From a virus: a stretch of DNA of 26,506 nucleotides. Positions 16,815 to 23,334 of this stretch are shown here, piece after piece. The position numbers were made by a program, and so were the translations under genes. Location: positions 1 to 26,506 of IMG/VR virus record IMGVR_UViG_3300005747_000203; one strand, 5' to 3'. The notes under the pieces were generated by a model. It searched no databases. It was not told the origin of the DNA and saw nothing but the letters and a program-made list of their open reading frames with translations. Every line of letters begins with the position of its first letter. Position 1 is the stretch's first letter.

Positions 16815-17551
16815 AGTTTTACTTCTCCTGTAGTTTTATTGTATTCACCGTGTCTAAGAATCCTTGCAACTCTTGCTTGTTGTAAAGCCTCAGCTTCGGT
16901 GTAACCCTTGTCTTTAAACATGCCTACAACAATCTTCCATAGGTCTAAGATGGGTACATTAGTGTATTTGCTTATTAACTTCTCAGCTGTCTTAACACCA
17001 ACACTAGGTATACCAGTGTAACCATCAACAGCATCACCAGCCATAGTCTGTATCATAAACCAATAATCAGCTAATCTTTTAGGTGTTTCTGTAACAACGT
17101 GTCCATCAACAGACAATAAAGAAGGTATTTGTTTAAGGTCTTTGTCAATAGATACAATAATACGTTCTTCTTTTGTAGGTTCTGTTGCCATAATACCTAG
17201 AACATCGTCAGCTTCTAAGTTTTTATAAATGACACCGTTGTGGTTTTTCATTACGTACTCACGCAGCGCATTTAATACCATAGGTTTTCTTTTTAGTTTA
17301 CGATTTGCTTTATAAGTTGGAAGCACATCTTTTCTAAAATTGTTTTTATCAGTCAAGGCCACAACATAATCATCTGCTTCAAGTTGTGCACCTAAGTCAT
17401 CTATCTGAGCATACACATCATCCATACAAACCTTTGCATCACAGTGTAAAGTCCATAAACCGTCACCCCAATGCGTGTCTATCTCATTCATAGTGGCAAT
17501 TTTATATATTAAAATATCACCATCAATTAACAATACTTTTTTCTTAGCCAT
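16802..17551 (-). CDS. 5'-3' exonuclease, T7 gp6-like
   Basis: The 249-aa protein is a FEN/PIN-family exonuclease that would remove RNA primers and degrade host DNA to nucleotides. Metal-binding acidic motifs are visible in order: LIDGD near residue 7, FRKDVLPTYKANR near 72, EADDVLG near 114, SIDKD near 134, and GDAVDGYTGIPSVGVKTAEK near 172, which contains the helix-hairpin-helix. T7 gp6 is about 300 aa, so this is a compact version. AAAGGA precedes the ATG. It overlaps DUF3310 by 13 bp and contains promoter-like motif D in its last third. Confidence 0.93.
   Translation of the reverse strand: MAKKKVLLIDGDILIYKIATMNEIDTHWGDGLWTLHCDAKVCMDDVYAQIDDLGAQLEADDYVVALTDKNNFRKDVLPTYKANRKLKRKPMVLNALREYVMKNHNGVIYKNLEADDVLGIMATEPTKEERIIVSIDKDLKQIPSLLSVDGHVVTETPKRLADYWFMIQTMAGDAVDGYTGIPSVGVKTAEKLISKYTNVPILDLWKIVVGMFKDKGYTEAEALQQARVARILRHGEYNKTTGEVKLWMQ
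16944..16963 (-). promoter_or_regulatory. Phage promoter-like motif D
   Basis: The minus strand reads ACTAATGTACCC, then ATCT and TAGA. It keeps the GTACCC-N4-TAGA core and differs from copies A and C by one base in the upstream block. It lies inside the exonuclease gene, about 130 bp before the DUF3310-speD-nrdA-nrdB cassette, where an internal promoter would make sense. A coding constraint could explain the bases, but the exact match to the other copies argues against pure chance. Confidence 0.45.
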
Positions 17552-17574
17552 ATACTATTTTCCTTTCCTATAAT

Positions 17575-17952
17575 TTACTTTAAATTTTTTGCCAAAAATA
17601 TTTCGGACAATGGTATAAGTACAAATTTACTTTTCCAATTATCACCACCGTTTTTAATATTCTTGATGTACTTTTTTGTTAAACGCTTAACTGTTTTGGT
17701 ATCAAAAATTAATCTACAATAATCTTTTTTACCATCAGCTAAAATATGAACCCAGTATTCAGCCTCAGTTGCCATAATTCCTGAAGGCTTACCATAAGAT
17801 TCAACTTCAATTGCAATGTTATTAGTTTTCTGCCACCAATCACGTTCCGTTTTAACTTCTAGTTTTCCTTCTTTAATTATTTTCTCAACGCGTTTCTCTC
17901 TTTCCTGTCCATATTTTAAATCAATATCAAATTTATTATTAGCTTTGCTCAT
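17575..17952 (-). CDS. Putative PD-(D/E)XK nuclease-like protein
   Basis: This 125-aa protein has a layout typical of small PD-(D/E)XK proteins in marine phages: a helix with Glu17 and Glu19 (YGQEREKRVEKII), then LEVKTERDWW with Glu32 and Lys34 as an E-x-K pair, then IAIEVESYGKPSGIMATEA with Glu49 and Glu51. The target is unknown; a repair or resolvase role beside DNA polymerase and exonuclease is only inferred. The canonical first Asp is not obvious, so catalysis is not certain. Its ATG overlaps the DNA polymerase stop as TAATG. Confidence 0.65.
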   Translation of the reverse strand: MSKANNKFDIDLKYGQEREKRVEKIIKEGKLEVKTERDWWQKTNNIAIEVESYGKPSGIMATEAEYWVHILADGKKDYCRLIFDTKTVKRLTKKYIKNIKNGGDNWKSKFVLIPLSEIFLAKNLK

Positions 17953-19688
17953 TAATGTGTCTCACTCCAATTGTTTCCTATTTTGTATTCCCCTGTTAGA
18001 GGAAGTCTTAGATTAAATAGTTCGCCAGTTCGTTGGATAGATTCGACAGCTAACTTACCGATTTTATCAGCATCTTTTTCAGGACACTCAATTTGTATTT
18101 CATCATGTACCCAAACAACTTGGTGCACATCTGTATACGCTTGTATTGCTTTATTAAATTCAACAAGCCATTGTTTACATACAATAGCTCCACCAGATTG
18201 TAATAAAGTATTAAGAGCTGCGTGAGAAGAGCGAACTCTAACCTGTCTTTTATCAAGACCAATTAAATAACCCTTCTCTGCAACTTTTTGCACATCTGTT
18301 ATCAATTTGTTTAGTGCAGGCAATCCATTTAAAAATCTCTTTTTAATTTTGGAAGCCGCTGCAACAGTTTTGTTAGTAACAGACGCAATTTTGGTTACGC
18401 CACCGCCGTATAAAAAGCAGTAGTAAAACCTTTTGGCTAGGTCTCTCGAATCTAAACCTGCTAGTTTTTGTGTTTCAGTATGTATATCACCGTCTAACAC
18501 AATTTTAGCATAGTCTCCATTGTCGTACCTAGCCATGTAGTGAGCCAACATCCTCACCTCTAAACCTGAGACGTCAACGCCTACAAGTTTTTTTCCTGCT
18601 GGAACTGTAAATAAGGCTCTACATTCTTTGCCAAACGGCACGCCAACGCTAGGCACTTGTGCCATGTTGGGGTATGAATGAGTAGCCCTAGCTGTAACAG
18701 TTGAATTGGTATTACATGTTCCATGTATACGCCAATTTTTCTCATGCTTTAACCAAGCTTGAGTTCCTGTTGCAAGTTGTGCAATTCTTTTATCAAGTAA
18801 AAAATGTTCACATAATATTTTAGCTTCTGGATATGGAAGTCCTGCTAAAATAGTTTCATCTAATTTTGGTTTGCCATCATCTGTATATTCTGTTGGTTTC
18901 CAATTGTATTTAGTAATTAATTTATTGGCAATGTGGTGTCTGCTTGATGGATTAAATACAACTGTGTTCTCTTTATAAAACACTTCACCCTTAACATATC
19001 CTCTAGCTTTGTTATTAACTTTTGGAATAAAAGGTGTCTTAACTATTTCAGGTGGGAACAGTTTTTGTAACTCATCTTCGATTTCAATTCTTCTCTCATT
19101 TAATTTAGAATATAATTTTTGTGCATCTTCAACATTAAAAGTAAAACCATAAACTTCTTGATTAAAAATTAAAGAAGCAACATCATGTTCTAATTGCATT
19201 GCATTTTTTGAATAACCTTTTGTTTCAATCATTTTGTATAGATTGTGAGTTACTTCAACATCTTGCACACAATAATCACGCATCTCTGGTGTGTATTCCT
19301 TCCAATCAGTATCAAATTGTGCTTTGTAAGTTCCTATTCTATTGCCCCAAGCTTTTAAACTGTGTCTGCCAATGCAATCTCTAGGAAAATCTTTTCTTTG
19401 AAAATCTTTTTCTTTAACATCTGGATATAACAATCTAGTTGCTACAAGTGTGTCAAATATTTCTGCTTTAAAATGTACAAAATTAACAAACAACTTTTTT
19501 AATACTGGAATATCGTATTTAATAATATTGTGACCAATAAGTAATTTAGCTTTTGCAAGTTTTTTAACAGCTTCATCAACTGATAATAATAAAACTTCGT
19601 TAGTGTCTATATCTTTTAAAACAATACAATGAACTTTAGACACAACATCTAAAAATCCATCGGTCTCAATGTCAAATACATATCTCAT
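17952..19688 (-). CDS. DNA polymerase, family A, T7 gp5-like
   Basis: The 578-aa replicative polymerase has a 3'-5' exonuclease domain starting at FDIETDG with Asp6 and Glu8, as in T7 Asp5 and Glu7. The polymerase domain has motif A (VDVSGLEVRML) near residue 370, motif B (DLAKRFYYCFLYGGG) near 418 and motif C (WVHDEIQIEC) near 527. T7 gp5 has 704 aa. The thumb insert that binds thioredoxin in T7 is shortened here: between LQKLF and VVFNPSS there are about 30 residues versus about 70 in T7. AAGGAT precedes the ATG. It follows two small genes downstream of primase-helicase, in T7-like order. Confidence 0.97.
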   Translation of the reverse strand: MRYVFDIETDGFLDVVSKVHCIVLKDIDTNEVLLLSVDEAVKKLAKAKLLIGHNIIKYDIPVLKKLFVNFVHFKAEIFDTLVATRLLYPDVKEKDFQRKDFPRDCIGRHSLKAWGNRIGTYKAQFDTDWKEYTPEMRDYCVQDVEVTHNLYKMIETKGYSKNAMQLEHDVASLIFNQEVYGFTFNVEDAQKLYSKLNERRIEIEDELQKLFPPEIVKTPFIPKVNNKARGYVKGEVFYKENTVVFNPSSRHHIANKLITKYNWKPTEYTDDGKPKLDETILAGLPYPEAKILCEHFLLDKRIAQLATGTQAWLKHEKNWRIHGTCNTNSTVTARATHSYPNMAQVPSVGVPFGKECRALFTVPAGKKLVGVDVSGLEVRMLAHYMARYDNGDYAKIVLDGDIHTETQKLAGLDSRDLAKRFYYCFLYGGGVTKIASVTNKTVAAASKIKKRFLNGLPALNKLITDVQKVAEKGYLIGLDKRQVRVRSSHAALNTLLQSGGAIVCKQWLVEFNKAIQAYTDVHQVVWVHDEIQIECPEKDADKIGKLAVESIQRTGELFNLRLPLTGEYKIGNNWSETH

Positions 19689-19689
19689 G

Positions 19690-19956
19690 TTATATCCTTT
19701 TTAATGATTTAATAATACTTCTTGGGTAAACGTTTCTGTCACCAAAGGCAGCATCTTTTTTGTCGTAGCTTGCAAAAGAATAAACGTAATCTTTTGTTTT
19801 TTTATAAATGTAAGCTTCGGTATATATTGTAGCACATTCCAAACCATTAAAATCTGAAATAGTAGAATCTCCAACAATATCTTCCCAAATTATAATGTAC
19901 TTAAAATATTTTACATCTCCAATAATAATTGGTGGACTTAATTTTTGTTTAGGCAT
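19690..19956 (-). CDS. Hypothetical protein, 88 aa
   Basis: I do not recognise a characterised family. The protein is rich in Ile and aromatic residues, with FKYIIIWEDIVGDSTISDF near residue 18, and looks like a beta-rich single domain with a basic C-terminus. Similar small proteins next to the polymerase occur in marine podoviruses, to my recollection, without known function. Its ATG overlaps the previous stop as TAATG, and its stop is 1 bp before the DNA polymerase ATG, so it is part of the replication operon. Confidence 0.7.
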   Translation of the reverse strand: MPKQKLSPPIIIGDVKYFKYIIIWEDIVGDSTISDFNGLECATIYTEAYIYKKTKDYVYSFASYDKKDAAFGDRNVYPRSIIKSLKRI

Positions 19957-20180
19957 TAATGTTTAGTTACTATCTTTGTTTCTAATTGCCAAGCTTCATA
20001 CGATTGCTCACACAATTCAGAAATAGCTTTGTCAATAAATTTTTTTGTTTTTTCATCAGGAACTAAAACAGCTATGGTTTTTTCTGGCTGTAATTTAGCT
20101 TTTAATAAATGAGTTATGACATATTCTGTCCAGCTCATTGCTTCTATTTTGTCATTAATTTCTTGTTTACGCAAAGTCAT
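19956..20180 (-). CDS. Hypothetical protein, 74 aa
   Basis: I do not recognise this protein. It is helical and charged, with SWTEYVITHLLKAKLQPEKT near residue 16 and a central VLVPDEKTKKFIDKAI segment. There is no membrane segment or metal motif. Its start has AGGAG 7 nt upstream and lies 14 bp inside the end of primase-helicase. Tight overlaps on both sides put it in the replication operon. Confidence 0.7.
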   Translation of the reverse strand: MTLRKQEINDKIEAMSWTEYVITHLLKAKLQPEKTIAVLVPDEKTKKFIDKAISELCEQSYEAWQLETKIVTKH

Positions 20181-21765
20181 TGTTCACTCCTGTCATTGTT
20201 TCGGTTAAACATCCAGTAGCTAAATCGTAATGCAAGTCACATGCTTTACCAGTTTCACCACTAAATCTATTTTTTAAAACGTTTACTTGTGCTATGTTAT
20301 TCTCAGCTTGCAAATCTCTGGACAAACTAATGACCATATCGCTAAGTTGAGCAATGGATTGAGAGCCTCTAAGACTGTTCATAGATACCTGCACCCCATC
20401 TTCATAACCTTTGTTGCCATCTTTAGTTCTGGACAAATGAGATACTAACAGTAACCCAATACCAGTCTCTTCAACTAAAGTTCTAAGTTTTGATACAAAG
20501 TAATCAATAAGCTTTCGCTCATCACTTGTGTGCTCATCACCCAAGGCTGACAATGCCATGTGTAAATGGTCAAGAACTACAAAATCAACATTGCAGGCTT
20601 TGGCCATGTATCTAATCTTTGAAAGTAAATTGTCAGCTATGGTAGAACCAAAGTGATTATATAAATAAAACTTCCCATTACCAACAGTTGATTTAAAAGT
20701 CTCCTGTAGTTGTTGTTCATTAACTCCCTCTCTAGTTAAATGTAAAGGTTTCTTCAACTTAACACCCATAATACCTAAAGCACTTCTCTTAACTGTTTCT
20801 TCCAAGGCTATGTAACCTACGGTGTAATCTTTTTGAAGCAAGTGCAAGGCTATGTGTCTGCAAAAACTTGACTTACCAACTCCACTTCCTGCGGTAATTG
20901 TAACAAGCTCACCTTTACGCAATCCATGTGTCTTAGTATTAAGACATTCAAACGGGTAAGGAACGCTAACTGTTTTGTCTTCTGCTTTTATTTCTGACCA
21001 CATGTCAGCACCCAATATAATACCATCAGGCCTGTAAGCTTTTGCACTCCACATACAATTAGTAAGCTCTGCTGTTTTACCTGCTAACAACATTTCATTA
21101 GCATCTTTTAAAGGTAATGTTGCTATCTTACATTTGTTTGGTGAGAATAATTTAGCACATTCTATTGCTGCTTTTTGTCCTGCATCGTCTTGGTCAAACA
21201 TTAAGACAACAGATTCAAAACCTTCAAGCCACTCAAGTTCTTTTTGAATATCTTTTTTAGCTCCTGCTGCACCTGTCTTAATACTTACTGTAGGAAATTT
21301 ATTTGAATTTAATTTACTAACTGTTAAGGCATCTATTTCACCTTCTGTAATAACAATCATTTTACCTTTGTCACGCCATAAATGCTGTCCAAACAATCCT
21401 GATGCTTTTGCATTGCCCAACCACTGAAATGTTTTATCTGGAAATCTTAATTTTTGTGCGACTAAAGTTTTATCTTTGTCGTAGTAATTTGCTATCTGGC
21501 AAGGTCTGCCAAAGTAACTACCAGTTTGATAATTAAATTTTTGTACTGTGTTTAAATCTATTTTTCTTTTTGATAACTCTGCGATATTACCTGTGATAAA
21601 ATCTTTACTAACTTCTTTTTGTATTGGTTGCATATCGTCAAGTCCTTTTTTAATTGTGTTACATGAAAAACAAAAAGTGTGACCATCCGAATACAAAGAA
21701 TTTGCATCGCTTGAGCCACACTCATCGCATGGCGTGTGGTATAAAAACTCACTAGCACTATCCAT
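20167..21765 (-). CDS. DNA primase-helicase, T7 gp4-like
   Basis: The 532-aa bifunctional protein makes RNA primers and unwinds the fork. A four-Cys zinc site (Cys13, Cys16, Cys32, Cys35) forms the primase zinc-binding domain. Toprim landmarks follow: VITEGEIDAL near residue 139 and LMFDQDDAG near 190. The RecA-type helicase has Walker A (GSGVGKSS) near 291 and Walker B (FVVLDHLH) near 395. The C-terminus NNDFA resembles the acidic-aromatic tail that T7 gp4 uses to bind polymerase. The ATG at 21765 has no Shine-Dalgarno and lies inside a small upstream ORF. An internal ATG at codon 45 has one, so a short form is plausible. Confidence 0.96.
   Translation of the reverse strand: MDSASEFLYHTPCDECGSSDANSLYSDGHTFCFSCNTIKKGLDDMQPIQKEVSKDFITGNIAELSKRKIDLNTVQKFNYQTGSYFGRPCQIANYYDKDKTLVAQKLRFPDKTFQWLGNAKASGLFGQHLWRDKGKMIVITEGEIDALTVSKLNSNKFPTVSIKTGAAGAKKDIQKELEWLEGFESVVLMFDQDDAGQKAAIECAKLFSPNKCKIATLPLKDANEMLLAGKTAELTNCMWSAKAYRPDGIILGADMWSEIKAEDKTVSVPYPFECLNTKTHGLRKGELVTITAGSGVGKSSFCRHIALHLLQKDYTVGYIALEETVKRSALGIMGVKLKKPLHLTREGVNEQQLQETFKSTVGNGKFYLYNHFGSTIADNLLSKIRYMAKACNVDFVVLDHLHMALSALGDEHTSDERKLIDYFVSKLRTLVEETGIGLLLVSHLSRTKDGNKGYEDGVQVSMNSLRGSQSIAQLSDMVISLSRDLQAENNIAQVNVLKNRFSGETGKACDLHYDLATGCLTETMTGVNNDFA
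21631..21647 (-). promoter_or_regulatory. Internal ribosome-binding site and ATG in primase-helicase
   Basis: The minus strand has AAGGA, nine bases, then an in-frame ATG at 21633 (codon 45, Met-Gln-Pro). Initiation here would give a 488-aa protein lacking all four zinc-binding Cys but keeping Toprim and helicase. T7 gene 4 uses an internal start in the same way to make gp4B. The full-length start has no comparable site. Confidence 0.55.
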
Positions 21766-21817
21766 GATTTATTAATACTAAGTTAAATATTACTAAAACA
21801 AATATTATTTCAAACAT
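21758..21817 (-). CDS. Tiny hydrophobic ORF upstream of primase-helicase, 19 aa
   Basis: ATG at 21817 has AGAGGA about 7 nt upstream and opens 19 codons ending in TAG at 21758. The product is almost entirely Ile/Val/Leu/Phe (MFEIIFVLVIFNLVLINHG), enough for one membrane span. It overlaps the primase-helicase start by 8 bp. Because primase-helicase lacks its own Shine-Dalgarno, this ORF may serve as a translational coupler, a membrane peptide, or both. It is too short to be sure by sequence alone. Confidence 0.45.
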   Translation of the reverse strand: MFEIIFVLVIFNLVLINHG

Positions 21818-21839
21818 TGTAATCCTCTGGTTATGGGTT

Positions 21840-21869
21840 AAAACTCACTGGGTATTTCTACCCAGTAAG
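21840..21869 (-). terminator. Strong intrinsic terminator after the lysozyme-like gene
   Basis: The minus strand forms an 11-bp stem CTTACTGGGTA/TACCCAGTGAG with one G-U pair, a GAAA tetraloop, and TTTT directly after. It begins 10 bp beyond the lysozyme-like stop. This is the strongest hairpin I see in the window and would separate the RNAP-SSB-endonuclease-lysozyme unit from the replication genes. Confidence 0.88.
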
Positions 21870-21879
21870 CACAAACAAA

Positions 21880-22305
21880 CTATCTCAACAATTCTTTAAC
21901 ATCGAAGTGTGGAGATAAAGAGCCAGTCACATCTCTGTGACCAACAATTTCAACTTGATTGTATTCCGTCTTTAGTTCAGTAATAAGTTTAACGAGACTA
22001 TCATACTGTTTAAAGGTATAGTTACAATCAGGCTGTCCATTGAGTGCTTGTCCGCCTATGAGACAAACTCCAATAGAATTTTTATTAGATAAAGTTATAT
22101 TATTATCAACGTGAGCTCCTGCAATTTGAATATCTCTACCATCTTGCACTGCCCCGTCTCTAGTTATAACTTTGTGAAACGCACAAGAAAACAATCCGTC
22201 TTTTCTGTGCTGTGTATCTAAATCTGTTACATCCAAGTTTTCACTTGGTTTTGTTTCGGAAGAATGAATTACGATATATTTAGTTTCTTTTCTTATATTG
22301 CTCAT
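21880..22305 (-). CDS. T7 lysozyme (gp3.5) homologue, amidase fold with altered active site
   Basis: The 141-aa protein aligns with T7 gp3.5, an N-acetylmuramoyl-L-alanine amidase that also binds and inhibits T7 RNA polymerase. Conserved parts are IVIHSSETKPS (His14), AFHKVITRDG, DGRD, NSIGVCLIGG and VGHRDV (His123). However, the third zinc ligand (T7 Cys130) is Ser131, the catalytic Lys128 is Ser129, and Tyr46 is Phe43; His133 lies two residues after Ser131. Amidase activity may therefore be lost or rebuilt. I chose ATG at 22305, with AAGGAT upstream, over a TTG two codons earlier. It overlaps the endonuclease stop by 4 bp and is followed by a strong terminator. Confidence 0.88.
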   Translation of the reverse strand: MSNIRKETKYIVIHSSETKPSENLDVTDLDTQHRKDGLFSCAFHKVITRDGAVQDGRDIQIAGAHVDNNITLSNKNSIGVCLIGGQALNGQPDCNYTFKQYDSLVKLITELKTEYNQVEIVGHRDVTGSLSPHFDVKELLR

Positions 22306-22718
22306 AACCAATCCTTTGGAACGTGTTTGTCAGCATACGTAAAACCGTATTTCTCACACCACATCCCATATGTTGTTTTTGATTTTTTACTAATTCTAGT
22401 TTTTGAATTGCTAAAGATAAATCTAATATCTAATTTTGGGTGTTGTTCTTTAATAAGACGCATCTTTTGACGGTCTTGAGTTGTAAAGTAACCTTTTGTT
22501 TCAATATAAATATCTTTGTCAATTAAATAAAAATCAGGTGTGTAAGTATGAACCTTTGAAGGCTTAGTGTAATTTAACTTAGTCTTCTCGTATTCATACT
22601 TAACACTTTTTGTTTTGAGTTCAGCTGCAATTGCATCTTCCAATCCAGACCTGAACCCATGCACTAAACCAACTTGCTTAGAAGTCAGTTTCGTTTTCCG
22701 TCTCATTGCTAGGTACAT
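22302..22718 (-). CDS. Endonuclease I (Holliday junction resolvase), T7 gp3-like
   Basis: The 138-aa protein closely follows T7 gp3 (149 aa). Active-site residues Glu27 (FRSGLED), Asp62 (TYTPDF), Glu73 and Lys75 (IETKG) correspond to T7 Glu20, Asp55, Glu65 and Lys67. Downstream are LDIRFIFSNSKTRI and a YGMWCEKYGFTYADK segment also matching T7. The enzyme resolves branched DNA and breaks host DNA. Its ATG at 22718 lies 41 bp inside the SSB gene; an ATG four codons later is an alternative. Its stop overlaps the lysozyme-like start as ATGA. Confidence 0.95.
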   Translation of the reverse strand: MYLAMRRKTKLTSKQVGLVHGFRSGLEDAIAAELKTKSVKYEYEKTKLNYTKPSKVHTYTPDFYLIDKDIYIETKGYFTTQDRQKMRLIKEQHPKLDIRFIFSNSKTRISKKSKTTYGMWCEKYGFTYADKHVPKDWL

Positions 22719-23301
22719 TTTCTTCTACTGCCTTTTCTGGTGATGTAAAACCACCTTCTACTTTGTCAAAGCCGTAGCCTTTTGCATTGTCTGCACCACC
22801 TTCAACAAGCTCTGTTATTTGCACAGCTCGCAATCTTAGTGATACACCTGCACCTGCCATAGCTGTATTCCAAGGAACAAGCTCAGCACTTACTTTCATT
22901 TTACTTCCAGACCACACATTGGTATCAACCATTGGTTTTCCAGAACTATCAAAGATAGCAACTTTAAATGGAACTACTTTTCCATCTGAAGTAATGATTT
23001 GTGCTTTACGTTTAAACTTAAACTCAATGTTTCCAGTTTCTTTACCTTCTTCATCAGTTTCAGTAACGTAAGGTGCATTAGCCATTTTTACAGGTTTCTT
23101 GCTTTTCTCCTTAGCTATCTCCATACTCTTTTGCATCTCAGCATCAATCAACGTGACTAATGGCTGAGCCTTATCTGCACTAACTGCAAGATTGACTTTG
23201 TAATGTCCATCTTTATCAAACTTAGTGTCAGGCGTAGTGAGCCAAGCGTATTTACTAACGCCTTCTTCACTAACAATTTTAACATAGTTACTTTTTGCCA
23301 T
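22678..23301 (-). CDS. Single-stranded DNA-binding protein, T7 gp2.5-like
   Basis: The 207-aa protein is similar in length to T7 gp2.5 (232 aa) and has an OB-fold-like beta-rich core followed by an acidic C-terminal tail ending in ENETDF; an acidic tail with terminal Phe is what T7 gp2.5 uses to contact polymerase and primase-helicase. SVSKYAWLTTP-like N-terminal and DTNVWSGSKMKVSAELVPW segments near residue 125 fit marine gp2.5 homologues. AGGAG lies 6 nt before ATG, immediately after promoter-like motif B. It overlaps endonuclease I by 41 bp. Confidence 0.88.
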   Translation of the reverse strand: MAKSNYVKIVSEEGVSKYAWLTTPDTKFDKDGHYKVNLAVSADKAQPLVTLIDAEMQKSMEIAKEKSKKPVKMANAPYVTETDEEGKETGNIEFKFKRKAQIITSDGKVVPFKVAIFDSSGKPMVDTNVWSGSKMKVSAELVPWNTAMAGAGVSLRLRAVQITELVEGGADNAKGYGFDKVEGGFTSPEKAVEENVPSNETENETDF

Positions 23302-23309
23302 GTATACTC

Positions 23310-23332
23310 CTATCTACTATGGGTACTTAATT
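23310..23332 (-). promoter_or_regulatory. Phage promoter-like motif B
   Basis: The minus strand reads AATTAAGTACCC, ATAG, then TAGATAG. It agrees with motif A at 18 of 21 positions and lies in the 33-bp gap between RNAP and SSB, right before the SSB ribosome-binding site. The gap leaves little room for anything else. The G of TAGA would be the start point, giving a leader of about 15 nt. Confidence 0.65.
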
Positions 23333-23334
23333 GC

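Noticed and set aside
18050-18262. Minus-strand 70-codon ORF inside DNA polymerase
   Set aside because: It is an alternative frame of the conserved polymerase C-terminal region, with no ribosome-binding site.
21558-21758. Minus-strand 66-codon ORF inside primase-helicase
   Set aside because: It is an out-of-frame reading of the zinc-binding domain; the conserved frame is clear.
21830-21845. TTAACCCATAA after the terminator as a fifth promoter copy
   Set aside because: It matches only part of the core, with no TAGA; too weak to include.
22306-22311. TTG start two codons upstream for the lysozyme-like gene
   Set aside because: The ATG at 22305 has AAGGAT at good spacing and the usual ATGA overlap; the TTG would overlap the Shine-Dalgarno.
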